From positions 1 through 43,018 of the forward strand of contig DBWI01000025.1 of assembly GCA_002308915.1 (NCBI GenBank): 43,018 bases of DNA, read 5' to 3'. How positions within the stretch are numbered: position 1 is the stretch's first letter; every line of letters starts with the position of its first letter. Position numbers and translations under genes: made by a program. The notes beneath the pieces are model-generated. The model saw nothing but the letters and a program-made list of their open reading frames with translations. It did no database searches and had not been told where the DNA came from. The DNA comes from Christensenella sp. UBA1242 (GTDB lineage: Bacteria; Bacillota; Clostridia; Christensenellales; UBA1242). Below, one piece after another: positions 7,118-14,621 of the stretch.

Positions 7118-7199
7118 TACTGCAATCACTTAGGGAACTAAGCTCGTGTGTGAACACACCTGCCGAGCCTTGTCTTGGCTTTCTTTTTGCTTTTATATA
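7118..7199 (+). repeat. Truncated structured repeat, copy 3 (second right arm)
   Basis: Repeats the 3' part of copy 2 from the P3 hairpin (7129-7142) through the right arm (about 7175-7199), with few differences. The left half of P2 is missing. Its right arm can pair with the left arm of copy 2 (6935-6957). The interval 7064-7117 has no gene; its segment 7079-7105 resembles 5405-5431. The region 6940-7318 holds only these repeats and the terminator at 7269-7294. Confidence 0.8.
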
Positions 7200-7268
7200 A
7201 CAGGGGAGAGTGTGGCAAGTTTATTCTTTACTACTCTTTTGAAATTATGAAAAATTGATAAAAACAAT

Positions 7269-7294
7269 AAAAAATGAGCGTTTTTGCTCATTTT
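7269..7294. terminator. Bidirectional terminator
   Basis: AAAATGAGC (7271-7279) pairs with GCTCATTTT (7286-7294), flanked by A- and T-runs. It ends the minus-strand operon after the flavin-reductase-like gene and blocks plus-strand read-through. Confidence 0.85.
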
Positions 7295-7318
7295 TTTGTT
7301 AAAAATATGTTTTTTTTG

Positions 7319-7873
7319 TTATTTATTTAATTTTCTGCCATCAGAGAATGCTTGTCCAACAGCTTCGCCAAGTTTAAGATATTTGTGTGTGATTGGCTCA
7401 TATGTAATTAAATTAAGTTTAAAAATGTCAACTTTTCCATCGTTATCAAGAACACTTTCATCTGCACTTGTGTTGACAATTCTGCCAATAAGATTGCCGT
7501 CTTCAAAACTATCAACTACGCATTCAAAGCATAGTGGGAAGTCTGTGAAAATTGGCGCATCAACAAAATTGCTTTTTTGAGTTTTTAGTCCACACTTTGC
7601 AATTTTGTCTTTTACTTGATTACCAGAGACAATTCCAACATAGTCTGCCTCTACAACATGTTTTGCGTCTGCAAAAGCTAAAGTGAAACATTTTTTTAGT
7701 CTCAAATTTTTTGTTGTTTTGTGTTCGCTTAAACTGATGTAAACTTTGTCAAAATCCCAAATTCCACCCCAAGCAGCATTCATTGCGTTTGGTGTTTCAT
7801 CTTCATCATATGTTCCAATGATAAGTACTGGCTCTGGGAAAAACCAGTTTTGTTTTCCAAAATCTTTTCTCAT
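7319..7873 (-). CDS. Flavin-reductase-like FMN-binding protein (flavoredoxin type)
   Basis: 184 residues with the single-domain split-barrel layout of the flavin-reductase-like family: an N-terminal 'P.PV.IIGTYDE' strand, 'PNAMNAAWGGIW' (the segment that lines FMN in flavoredoxins), 'YISLSEHKTTKNL', and a C-terminal part ending in 'YLKLGEAVGQAF'. The family binds FMN and transfers electrons or reduces flavins in the cytosol. It is the last gene of the minus-strand cluster, starting 18 bases after the stop of the lipoprotein gene, and has a good AAGGAG site, so it is probably co-transcribed although its role is unrelated to the helicase loaders upstream. Confidence 0.8.
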   Translation of the reverse strand: MRKDFGKQNWFFPEPVLIIGTYDEDETPNAMNAAWGGIWDFDKVYISLSEHKTTKNLRLKKCFTLAFADAKHVVEADYVGIVSGNQVKDKIAKCGLKTQKSNFVDAPIFTDFPLCFECVVDSFEDGNLIGRIVNTSADESVLDNDGKVDIFKLNLITYEPITHKYLKLGEAVGQAFSDGRKLNK

Positions 7874-7891
7874 AAATTCTCCTTTTTTAAT

Positions 7892-9019
7892 TTAAGCATT
7901 TCTCATATCATAAAATTCTTCAGTTGAAAGTGCCAAATATAGTCTGCCTGTTGAATCAAAGTAGAAGTATTGTGTATATGAATCTTTTCCATCAGAAGTT
8001 GTATAACTATAGTATTTTTCATCTGTGCTTAGTCCGCTATCTTCATAATATGAATAGCTCTCATAATAATCTTTTATTTGAGTAAATATGAAGTATGTGT
8101 CATCTTTTTGGTAGTCAAAGTCATCGAAATCTGTTGAATATGTTGAAATTGTTTCGTGGTTAAATTGTGAGTAAGAAAGTAGTCCGTCGTCGCTTTGATA
8201 GATGTATTTTTGTCCGAACTCTTTCATTCGTATACCTTGACTACCGCCACCACCATTAAACTTTGAAATATTAACTTTTCTTGAAATATATGTGCTGAGA
8301 ATTGTTGAACAATCAAATATTGCATATGCTGGTTGTTTACCAGCAGGTGCATAGTCATATGATATGTAAGAATAATCTGAAAATGCTAGAACAGTTGCAA
8401 CGGTGTAAACATTGTTCGTTAAGTCACTTGCTTTTAATATTGTTGGTTCATTTGCTGTTGTTGTGAAAACATTTTTGTTTGAAAGACTATTAAATTCTCT
8501 TAGTGTTACATATTCAGACAAAATTTTGCTTTTTGCCATTAATTTTTTCCCAATTGTTTTTGTTTTAAAATATCCAGTTCCAGCAGAGCTTGATCTTGCG
8601 CTAACCACTACTTCTGAGAATGTTGTACCTTTGTATTGCACCAAAGACTTGTCTTTTTGCCAAGTGTCAAAGCAAACATATTCTGCTTCTTCAAAATGAG
8701 CATGTAGGGTAATGTTTGATTCTATTGTTGAGTCAAAGTTAAATTTTTGATTGTTTTCGTTTGCCCAAAAATCAAAGATATAATCATCACCATTATATGT
8801 GACTGTTGGACAATCTGATATGCTTAATGTATTTCCATTAAGCGTTTTGCTGTAGAATGACAAACTTCCTTTTTCTGTTGTAAAAGATATTTCTATTTGT
8901 GAGTTTGAGTTTGAGTTTGAGTTTGAGTTTGATTGGTCCTTACAACCAACAAGAAGTATTGTAGAGAACAACATAAGTAAAAAACAACTACAAATAACTA
9001 AATTTTTAAGTATTTTCAT
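7892..9019 (-). CDS. Putative lipoprotein with an InlB-like repeat
   Basis: 375 residues. Residues 1-25 form a lipoprotein signal with lipobox 'LLVGC' (lipidated Cys26), followed by an (Asn-Ser)n spacer from about residue 30 to 40. About 45-110 resemble one Listeria-Bacteroides (InlB B / Flg_new) repeat: 'YIFDFW' followed by 'F.....I..NITLHAHFE'. The remainder is Tyr/Ser/Asp-rich with no family that I recognise; its end, with 'YTQYFYFDSTGRLYLALS', looks like beta strands. It is anchored to the outer face of the membrane. The AAAGGAG site supports the start. It lies 19 bases downstream of the DnaI-like gene and 18 upstream of the flavin gene. The Asn-Ser spacer is encoded by a pure 6-bp tandem repeat. 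Confidence 0.7.
   Translation of the reverse strand: MKILKNLVICSCFLLMLFSTILLVGCKDQSNSNSNSNSNSQIEISFTTEKGSLSFYSKTLNGNTLSISDCPTVTYNGDDYIFDFWANENNQKFNFDSTIESNITLHAHFEEAEYVCFDTWQKDKSLVQYKGTTFSEVVVSARSSSAGTGYFKTKTIGKKLMAKSKILSEYVTLREFNSLSNKNVFTTTANEPTILKASDLTNNVYTVATVLAFSDYSYISYDYAPAGKQPAYAIFDCSTILSTYISRKVNISKFNGGGGSQGIRMKEFGQKYIYQSDDGLLSYSQFNHETISTYSTDFDDFDYQKDDTYFIFTQIKDYYESYSYYEDSGLSTDEKYYSYTTSDGKDSYTQYFYFDSTGRLYLALSTEEFYDMRNA
8901..8930 (-). repeat. Hexanucleotide tandem repeat (AAACTC x5)
   Basis: Five perfect copies of GAGTTT on plus (AAACTC on minus) encoding the Asn-Ser spacer after the lipobox. Because each unit is two codons, slippage alters spacer length without shifting the frame. Confidence 0.95.
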
Positions 9020-9038
9020 ATAAATTTCTCCTTTAAGA

Positions 9039-9962
9039 TTATTTTTTTGCTTTTAGTCGCAAATCTTGGTTTGTGATGTTTATGCAAAGAGAAACATCTC
9101 TTGTCACGAGTCTTGAGAATATTCTTTCGCCATAAGTTTCTGCTATTTGGCTTAAGTTAAGATTTGTTGAAATAACTGTTTTTTTGTTGTTTAACATACG
9201 CTCAGATAGTATGTTATAAAGTCCTTCTTGAGTAACATTTTTGAGTATTGCTTCACTGCCAAGGTCGTCAATAAACAAGCAATCGGCGCTGAGCATATCG
9301 TCAATAAATTGATATTTTGTGTTGTCGAATGTGGTATGAAATTTTAACAAATTTTGATTAAAGTTGAATGCAGAAGTATAATAAATTACATCGCCATTTT
9401 TTATCATTGCATCTGCAATGCATTCCATTAGATGAGTTTTTCCAACACCAGTTTTTCCTGTTAAAATTACATTGAGATATTTGCTTTCTTTTTTTGTGCT
9501 CCAAGCCTTGAGTGTTGAATAAATTTTTTCCATTTCTTTTGCATTGTCAAAAATTTGTGTGTTTGCATCTTCAAAACTTGCCAAAGTGTGCTTTAGTCCA
9601 CTTTTTTCAAATAGTTGTTTGTTTATTTCTGCTTTTAGGCAAGTGCACATTTGATTGTTAACATATCCAGTATCGTTGCATTTTTTGCATGAATAGTTTG
9701 GAACAAGATTGCTTGGATTTATGTCAAGTTTTTTGAGTATCTTGTTTTGCTTGTCAGTTAGTTTTTGTAAATCAAAGGGAAGTGCTTCGCCAAAAACTTC
9801 TGCACGCGCATTTTGAATTTCTGCATCTTTCAGTTTGTGATAGTTGGCATTAAAATCATCATCCTTTAATGCTTTTTGCAGATAAAAATTTGCAACTTGG
9901 TTTGCATGATGATTTTTTTGTTTGATTATTTCCAAAGCTTTTTTTGTTACTTGGTTATTCAA
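9039..9962 (-). CDS. dnaI: DnaI/DnaC-like replicative helicase loader (AAA+ ATPase)
   Basis: 307 residues. The N-terminal domain (about 1-125) ends in a four-Cys zinc site, Cys92, Cys95, Cys106 and Cys108. The AAA+ domain has Walker A 'GKTGVGKT' at 169-176, Walker B 'LFIDD' at 229-233, sensor-1 'ISTNL' near 264-268 and an arginine-finger segment 'ERIFSRL' at 279-285. This is the standard layout of Firmicutes DnaI, which loads the replicative DnaB-type helicase. The gene lies 11 bases downstream of a DnaD/DnaB-domain gene, the usual pairing for primosome loaders. The ATG has only a weak ribosome site, so coupling to the upstream gene is likely. No defect is seen in the motifs. Confidence 0.9.
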   Translation of the reverse strand: MNNQVTKKALEIIKQKNHHANQVANFYLQKALKDDDFNANYHKLKDAEIQNARAEVFGEALPFDLQKLTDKQNKILKKLDINPSNLVPNYSCKKCNDTGYVNNQMCTCLKAEINKQLFEKSGLKHTLASFEDANTQIFDNAKEMEKIYSTLKAWSTKKESKYLNVILTGKTGVGKTHLMECIADAMIKNGDVIYYTSAFNFNQNLLKFHTTFDNTKYQFIDDMLSADCLFIDDLGSEAILKNVTQEGLYNILSERMLNNKKTVISTNLNLSQIAETYGERIFSRLVTRDVSLCINITNQDLRLKAKK

Positions 9963-9973
9963 AATATTTCTCC

Positions 9974-11416
9974 TTAAATTTCAACTTCTTCTAGGTTTGT
10001 GAATAGTGAATTTATTTCTTGGTTTGTGTAATTTCTTGTGTCGTAGTTTGTTGGCGCCTTTTTGCATTCTTGTGGCAAATTTAATTTGTCGGCTTGTTCG
10101 GTTGTTTGAATATTGTTGTTGTGCCAAGTTGAAAGAAGTTTGTTCATATAAACAAATGGTTGATTTTTGTCTTTTGACAGCATTGCTGCATGGTTGATTA
10201 GGGTATTGGACATCTTCCAATTTTCAACCCAGTTTTTGTAACAATCACGGTCAAAGTTGTTTACATTGCGTGAAAGACCAAGTGAAGACAATAACTCTTT
10301 AATTGTGCTTTCTTGCTCAAGTACACTTTCAAAATATTGGTTCAAACTTTGAATATTAACAATTCCAAGTTTGTAGAACTTTTGAATTTGTTTATCCATT
10401 AGTTCAAGTGTTCTAATTGAACTTTTGAAACAGTAGTTGCTGATAAGAATAAGTGTTTCATCATCATACCCAAGGTTGTGCCAATTTGAAATATAGTTTT
10501 CAACAACGGGTTCAATGTTTTCGTAGTACACGCCAAGGTTTTTGCAGATATTTTTTGCCAAACCAAATAGTTCTTCTTTTTGGTTTTCATATGCTTCAAC
10601 TTCTTGAATGCTGAATAGTTTCATTGTGTAGTATTTTTCCAAAATTGCGTCCAAATACTTAAAATTAACGGAATTTTTGCTTTTTTTGAGAGATTTTACA
10701 ACAAAAATTATTAAATTTGGCAAAAATCCCATTGATTGCCACTTAAAATACAAATCACGCTCAGATGTGTCTAGTTTTCGTTTTATGCCCATTGCTTTTG
10801 CAATAAGAGCCAAGTCTTCATCTTGTTTTTGATATTCAAGAAGTTTTTCTTCAACGCTTTTTGTTGTGGTAATTCCTTCGTTTGCCCAGTTTTTTGCAAC
10901 TTGCAAAATGTATGGGTAATTGACATTTGAACCTTTCAGGTCGGCACAATATTTGATTATCATAAGCATTGCCTCTTGTTCAATATGCAAACTTTCCATT
11001 GTTACATAGTATTCATAGAACTCATTTGGAGATGGCATTCTTTGATTTAAAATTTCATTTACTTGAAGATTAAAATTTTCGTACTTGTCTTCTTTGAATT
11101 TTTGAGCTTTGAGCTTTGATGTGCTTACTGGCAAAAATTTTACTTGAAGTGGAAGTGTGTTCAAAATAAGAACAATGCCTTGTTGTTGCCAATAGTCAAA
11201 TGCTTCCATAATTTCGTCTTGAGTAAGATGAAGTGCTTTGCAAAAATCTTCCATATTGTTGTGGGATGGGTTTGTGTCATTGCAAAGCATTAAACCATAC
11301 AAATACACCTTAACATATTCGTTTGGTGCAAATGGCATAAAAGAGTTGATAAAAAGATTGTCAACTGCTGTTTTGTTTTCTGTGATAAGTTGTGATGAAT
11401 AACTGCAAAAACTCAT
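9974..11416 (-). CDS. DnaD/DnaB-like primosome protein with several tandem DnaB_2-type domains
   Basis: 480 residues. About 15-105 look like the N-terminal winged-helix domain of DnaD/DnaB. Then come repeated helical units, each ending in an aromatic or Trp-containing motif followed by a turn: 'YILQVAKNWANEGI' (about 168-181), 'LDAILEKYYTMKLFS' (about 255-269), 'MDKQIQKFYKLGI' (about 338-350) and 'MNKLLSTWHNNNI' (about 428-440). These fit DnaD C-terminal (DnaB_2) domains, with the 'Y.YI...W...GI' signature best kept in the first. Ordinary DnaD has one such domain and DnaB two, so four units are unusual. By family it binds DNA and helps deliver helicase with the DnaI-like protein encoded next. 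It is the first gene of the minus cluster, with an AAGGAAA ribosome site. Confidence 0.78.
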   Translation of the reverse strand: MSFCSYSSQLITENKTAVDNLFINSFMPFAPNEYVKVYLYGLMLCNDTNPSHNNMEDFCKALHLTQDEIMEAFDYWQQQGIVLILNTLPLQVKFLPVSTSKLKAQKFKEDKYENFNLQVNEILNQRMPSPNEFYEYYVTMESLHIEQEAMLMIIKYCADLKGSNVNYPYILQVAKNWANEGITTTKSVEEKLLEYQKQDEDLALIAKAMGIKRKLDTSERDLYFKWQSMGFLPNLIIFVVKSLKKSKNSVNFKYLDAILEKYYTMKLFSIQEVEAYENQKEELFGLAKNICKNLGVYYENIEPVVENYISNWHNLGYDDETLILISNYCFKSSIRTLELMDKQIQKFYKLGIVNIQSLNQYFESVLEQESTIKELLSSLGLSRNVNNFDRDCYKNWVENWKMSNTLINHAAMLSKDKNQPFVYMNKLLSTWHNNNIQTTEQADKLNLPQECKKAPTNYDTRNYTNQEINSLFTNLEEVEI

Positions 11417-11528
11417 AATATTTCCTTATACTATATTTACTTTAACATATAATAAAAAAAAATACAACTTTTGGCAAGTTAAAATCATATATAAAAATTT
11501 TTGTTCATAAAAATATTTTAGGTGATTT

Positions 11529-13004
11529 ATGAAAAAAATTGTATTTTGTTTTTTGCTAATTGGTACTTTGGGGCTTTTGTTTGGTTGTTCAAATTCTTCT
11601 TTTGAGTATTTGGATGATTTAACACATTATCAAATGCATATTGTTTTTGATGATGATGAAAAGATATTAAATGCAGAGCAAGTTGTAAGTTATGTCAATA
11701 ATTCAAATGACACACTAAAAGAAATTAAGTTTCATTTGTATCCAAATGCTTTTCGTGAAGGTGGTAAGGCAAAAGTTGTTAGTCAAGCAAATTTTGATAA
11801 GGCGTATCCAAATGGTGTGAGCTATGGGAACATTGAAATTAAAGATGTGTGCTTTGGAAGTGAAAAAGCAAGTTATCAAGTTTGTGGTGAAGATGATAAT
11901 ATTTTGCAAGTAAACTTGAATTCAGAGTTGTTTCCAAATGAAAAAATTGATATTGGAATAAATTTTTGTGTTAAGCTTGCGAACATAAATCACAGACTTG
12001 GTTATGGTGAAAATGCAATCAATATTTGCAACTTCTATCCAATTGCATGTGTGTATGAAAATGGTGATTTTGTGTGTGACCTTTATAACTCAAATGGTGA
12101 CCCATTTTATAGCGAAGTGGCTGACTATGATGTAAATTTTGTATTCCCAAATCAATACATTTTGGCTAGCTCTGGCGAAGTGATTTTTGAGCAAAATGAA
12201 GGACAAAATAATGCTCAAATTACAGCAAAATGTGTGCGTGATTTTGGTATGGTGCTATCCACCAAATTTGAGTCAAAAAGTACAAAAATAGGTGAAATTA
12301 CTGCAAATTATATGTATTTTGATGATAAAAATGCCGAAAATACATTAAATTTAATACAAAAGGCAATGATGTTCTTTGAGCAAAATATTGGCAAATATCC
12401 ATATCCTAGCATTGTTGTTGCAAAGACAAATTTTGTTCATGGTGGAATGGAATATCCTAATCTGGTTTTAATTAGTGATGCTATTCAAGATTATTCAACT
12501 TATCTGATGGTAATTGTTCATGAACTATGTCATCAATGGTGGTATGGTGTTGTTGGTAATAATCAATTTGACTATGGTTGGATTGATGAAGGATTGACTG
12601 AGTTTTGTACTGTCTTGTTTTTTGAAAAAAATCCAGAGTATGAACGAAGCATGGAAAATATGATAACAGCTGCAACTCAAAACTATGTAACTTTTATGAG
12701 TGTGTACTCTGACATAAATGGAAATGTTGATACAAGTATGAATAGAGCGCTAGATGAATTCGACACAGAACCTGAGTATGTGTACAACACTTATGTTAAA
12801 GGTATGTTGATGTTTGCAAGCATTTTTGAAGTTGTTGGAGAAAAGTCATTTGTTAAAGCGCTCAAATACTATTACAAAAACAACCTATATAAGATTGCAA
12901 CACCAAATGTTGTGATAAAAAGTTTTTGTGTTGGAAGTGGTAAGAACTTAGAAAATTTATTCAACGCATGGCTAACTGGAAAAGTAAAAATTATTGCCAA
13001 GTAA
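11529..13004 (+). CDS. M1-family zinc metallopeptidase lipoprotein
   Basis: 491 residues. Residues 1-19 are a lipoprotein signal with lipobox 'LLFGC' (Cys20). The catalytic set of gluzincin M1 aminopeptidases is present: an exopeptidase-type motif 'GGMEY' at 305-309, HELCH at 331-335 and the third zinc ligand Glu354 in 'WIDEGLTEF', 19 residues on. An N-terminal beta domain (about 30-220) precedes the catalytic domain. The protein ends soon after the catalytic region and lacks the long helical C-terminal domain of full M1 enzymes (which often exceed 600 residues). By inference it trims N-terminal residues from peptides on the outer face of the membrane. The ribosome site is AGGTGA. It is divergent from the DnaD-like gene and ends in an intrinsic terminator. 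Confidence 0.85.
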   Translation: MKKIVFCFLLIGTLGLLFGCSNSSFEYLDDLTHYQMHIVFDDDEKILNAEQVVSYVNNSNDTLKEIKFHLYPNAFREGGKAKVVSQANFDKAYPNGVSYGNIEIKDVCFGSEKASYQVCGEDDNILQVNLNSELFPNEKIDIGINFCVKLANINHRLGYGENAINICNFYPIACVYENGDFVCDLYNSNGDPFYSEVADYDVNFVFPNQYILASSGEVIFEQNEGQNNAQITAKCVRDFGMVLSTKFESKSTKIGEITANYMYFDDKNAENTLNLIQKAMMFFEQNIGKYPYPSIVVAKTNFVHGGMEYPNLVLISDAIQDYSTYLMVIVHELCHQWWYGVVGNNQFDYGWIDEGLTEFCTVLFFEKNPEYERSMENMITAATQNYVTFMSVYSDINGNVDTSMNRALDEFDTEPEYVYNTYVKGMLMFASIFEVVGEKSFVKALKYYYKNNLYKIATPNVVIKSFCVGSGKNLENLFNAWLTGKVKIIAK

Positions 13005-13030
13005 AACTCCTTGCTAACAGGAGTTTTTTT
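13003..13030 (+). terminator. Terminator of the M1 gene with the next promoter's -35 in its loop
   Basis: AACTCC (13005-13010) pairs with GGAGTT (13020-13025), extended by flanking A and T bases, and a T-run follows. The nine-base loop 13011-13019 begins with TTGCTA, which is the likely -35 box of the next gene. Confidence 0.75.
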
Positions 13031-13040
13031 ATTGTATAAT
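13011..13040 (+). promoter_or_regulatory. Promoter giving a leaderless AlkD-like transcript
   Basis: TTGCTA (13011-13016), an 18-base spacer and TATAAT (13035-13040). The ATG begins at 13047, seven bases after the -10 box, with no ribosome site, as in the SPFH gene. Confidence 0.65.
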
Positions 13041-13046
13041 TTTTGT

Positions 13047-13724
13047 ATGGAAGAAATACAAAAAGAATTACAAAAAAGAAAAGATGAAAAGTATGCAGAG
13101 TTTTCAAAAAACATTGTACCAACAACTTCGCTTATTTATGTTAGGATGCCAGATGTAAAGCAGATTGCAAAAAAATTTGCCAACACAAAAACTGGTGATG
13201 AGTTTCTTTGTGCATTGCCACACAGCTGTCCTGATGAATACAATGTACACGGAATTATGCTTGGAAATTTGAAATGTTCAAAAGAAGAATTGATTGAAAA
13301 AATTGAAGAATTTTTGCCATACATAGACAACTGGGCAACTTGCGATACTACTTGTGCTTCACTCAAAATTGTTAAAAAATACCCTGATTTTTTCAAAAAA
13401 TATATAAAAAAGTGGCTAAAAAGCGAAAAAATATACACAAAGCGCTTTGCAATTGTTCTTTTGCTTGACCATTATCTTGATGACAATTTTGATGAACAAG
13501 ACTTTGAATTATTGAATTTTGACTCAAGTGAATACTATGTAAACATGGCTCTTGCATGGTATTATTCTGTTGCTCTTGTGAAGAAGTTTGATAAAGCAAT
13601 TAAACTTTTTGAAGACAAAATTATTCAAAACAATTTTGTTCACAACAAAGCAATTCAAAAAGCGGTAGAAAGTTTTAGAATAAGCGATGAACAAAAAAAA
13701 TATTTAAAAACACTAAAAGTGTGA
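13047..13724 (+). CDS. AlkD-like DNA alkylation repair protein
   Basis: 225 residues from the ATG at 13047; the frame is open further upstream, but that part overlaps the terminator and promoter. It has the HEAT-like helical-repeat pattern of AlkD DNA glycosylases: 'YVRMPDVKQIAKKF' near the N-terminus, 'NWATCDTTC' (about 101-109), 'KRFAIVLLL' followed by 'YYVNMALAWYYSVAL', and the ending 'NKAIQKAVESFRI...KKYLK'. The family excises positively charged alkyl bases; the catalytic Asp would be that of 'CDTTC', and Trp in 'NWATC' fits the DNA-contacting aromatic position. It ends with TGA, showing TGA is a stop in this organism. There is no terminator after it beyond a weak A/T-only inverted repeat. 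Confidence 0.75.
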   Translation: MEEIQKELQKRKDEKYAEFSKNIVPTTSLIYVRMPDVKQIAKKFANTKTGDEFLCALPHSCPDEYNVHGIMLGNLKCSKEELIEKIEEFLPYIDNWATCDTTCASLKIVKKYPDFFKKYIKKWLKSEKIYTKRFAIVLLLDHYLDDNFDEQDFELLNFDSSEYYVNMALAWYYSVALVKKFDKAIKLFEDKIIQNNFVHNKAIQKAVESFRISDEQKKYLKTLKV

Positions 13725-13731
13725 TAATTGT

Positions 13732-13760
13732 TTGTAATTATATAAAAAATTTAGTACAAT
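13732..13760 (+). promoter_or_regulatory. Promoter of the lipoprotein-helD pair
   Basis: TTGTAA (13732-13737), 17-base spacer, TACAAT (13755-13760). An AAGAGG ribosome site at 13767-13772 follows, before the ATG at 13778. Confidence 0.5.
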
Positions 13761-13777
13761 ACTAATAAGAGGTTTTT

Positions 13778-14620
13778 ATGATGAAAAAGTTTTTTGCATT
13801 AATCCTTTTGTGTACATTATCATTTATGCTTGTTGCATGTAGTGGTCTTGGTGGAAATGTTAACACAATGGCTTCAACATGTGGTATTTATGATTTGTAT
13901 TATTTGAATATGTTAACAGTTCAAGGACAAGTTCCAGAAAGTGTTGAAAGGTCAAACTTGGATTCTTCTGACAAAGCACTTGTTGATTCTGTTGTCAATA
14001 ATTTTGGTTTATTGAAAGAAGATGAATTTGCCATTGTTGCATCTGTTGAATGTTTCAATTTGGTTGGAAGTCCAAAAGAAGTTGCTGTTATTAGAGAAGG
14101 TACTGACAGAATTTTTGTAAAACAACAAAATGGAAAATTTAATTGCCAAATGGAATACAATGGTGAAGTTACAAAAGAATATGTTTTTGAAATAGATAAA
14201 AAAGATGGCACTTATTCAATCAAATACACAAAGGATTCTCAAAATTGTACAGCATCTGTTGTGTTTGATGCGTCAAAGAGTAACATTCAAATAACAATCT
14301 CATCAGTTGAGAATGGTGGAAAAGTTGAAGTAAGAAAACAATTTTATGCACTAAAGAACAACAACTATGCATTTAGACTTAATTGGTCAAAAGGCAATGC
14401 AAGCAATCGTTCAATTTATGGAGTTGACTACTTTAGAGAAGTGTTTAACTTTAATGCAAAAATATCTAGTTTGCAGGCTTTTGATGCAGTGATTACTCCA
14501 AGTGAACTTTCATTTGATGGTTTGTCTGCATCACTTGCTAATGCAAATTGTGGCTTTAAGTTGAGATCAAAAAACAATGATATTGAAGTAATGCGTTTTG
14601 GCGATTTTATGAGTTGGTAA
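13778..14620 (+). CDS. Putative lipoprotein of unknown function
   Basis: 280 residues. A lipoprotein signal with lipobox 'LVAC' (Cys21, or Cys20 if the second of the two adjacent ATGs is used) is followed by a Ser/Gly-rich spacer. The mature part seems mostly beta, with 'GTYSIKYTKDSQNCTASVVFD' -like alternating strands around residues 145-170, and a C-terminal 'GFKLRSKNNDIEVMRFGDFM'-like end. I recognise no family or catalytic motif. The next gene, helD, begins one base after its stop with no ribosome site, so the two are translationally coupled. The pairing of an exported lipoprotein with a cytosolic RNA-polymerase factor has no obvious logic. Confidence 0.65.
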   Translation: MMKKFFALILLCTLSFMLVACSGLGGNVNTMASTCGIYDLYYLNMLTVQGQVPESVERSNLDSSDKALVDSVVNNFGLLKEDEFAIVASVECFNLVGSPKEVAVIREGTDRIFVKQQNGKFNCQMEYNGEVTKEYVFEIDKKDGTYSIKYTKDSQNCTASVVFDASKSNIQITISSVENGGKVEVRKQFYALKNNNYAFRLNWSKGNASNRSIYGVDYFREVFNFNAKISSLQAFDAVITPSELSFDGLSASLANANCGFKLRSKNNDIEVMRFGDFMSW

Positions 14621-14621
14621 A

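Noticed and set aside
5263..7199. Integron attC sites or a CRISPR array
   Set aside because: There are no integron core boxes (RYYYAAC/GTTRRRY) at the arm ends, no integrase, and only two or three copies without regular spacers.
6979..7200. An open plus-strand frame whose translation repeats 'SLRELSSCVNTPAEPC' twice
   Set aside because: It lies wholly inside structured repeat copies 2 and 3; the peptide repeat follows from the DNA repeat, and it has no ribosome site. The changes between copies preserve base pairs rather than codons.
7284..7580. A plus-strand frame of 98 codons
   Set aside because: It is antisense to the well-supported flavin-reductase-like gene and begins inside a terminator.
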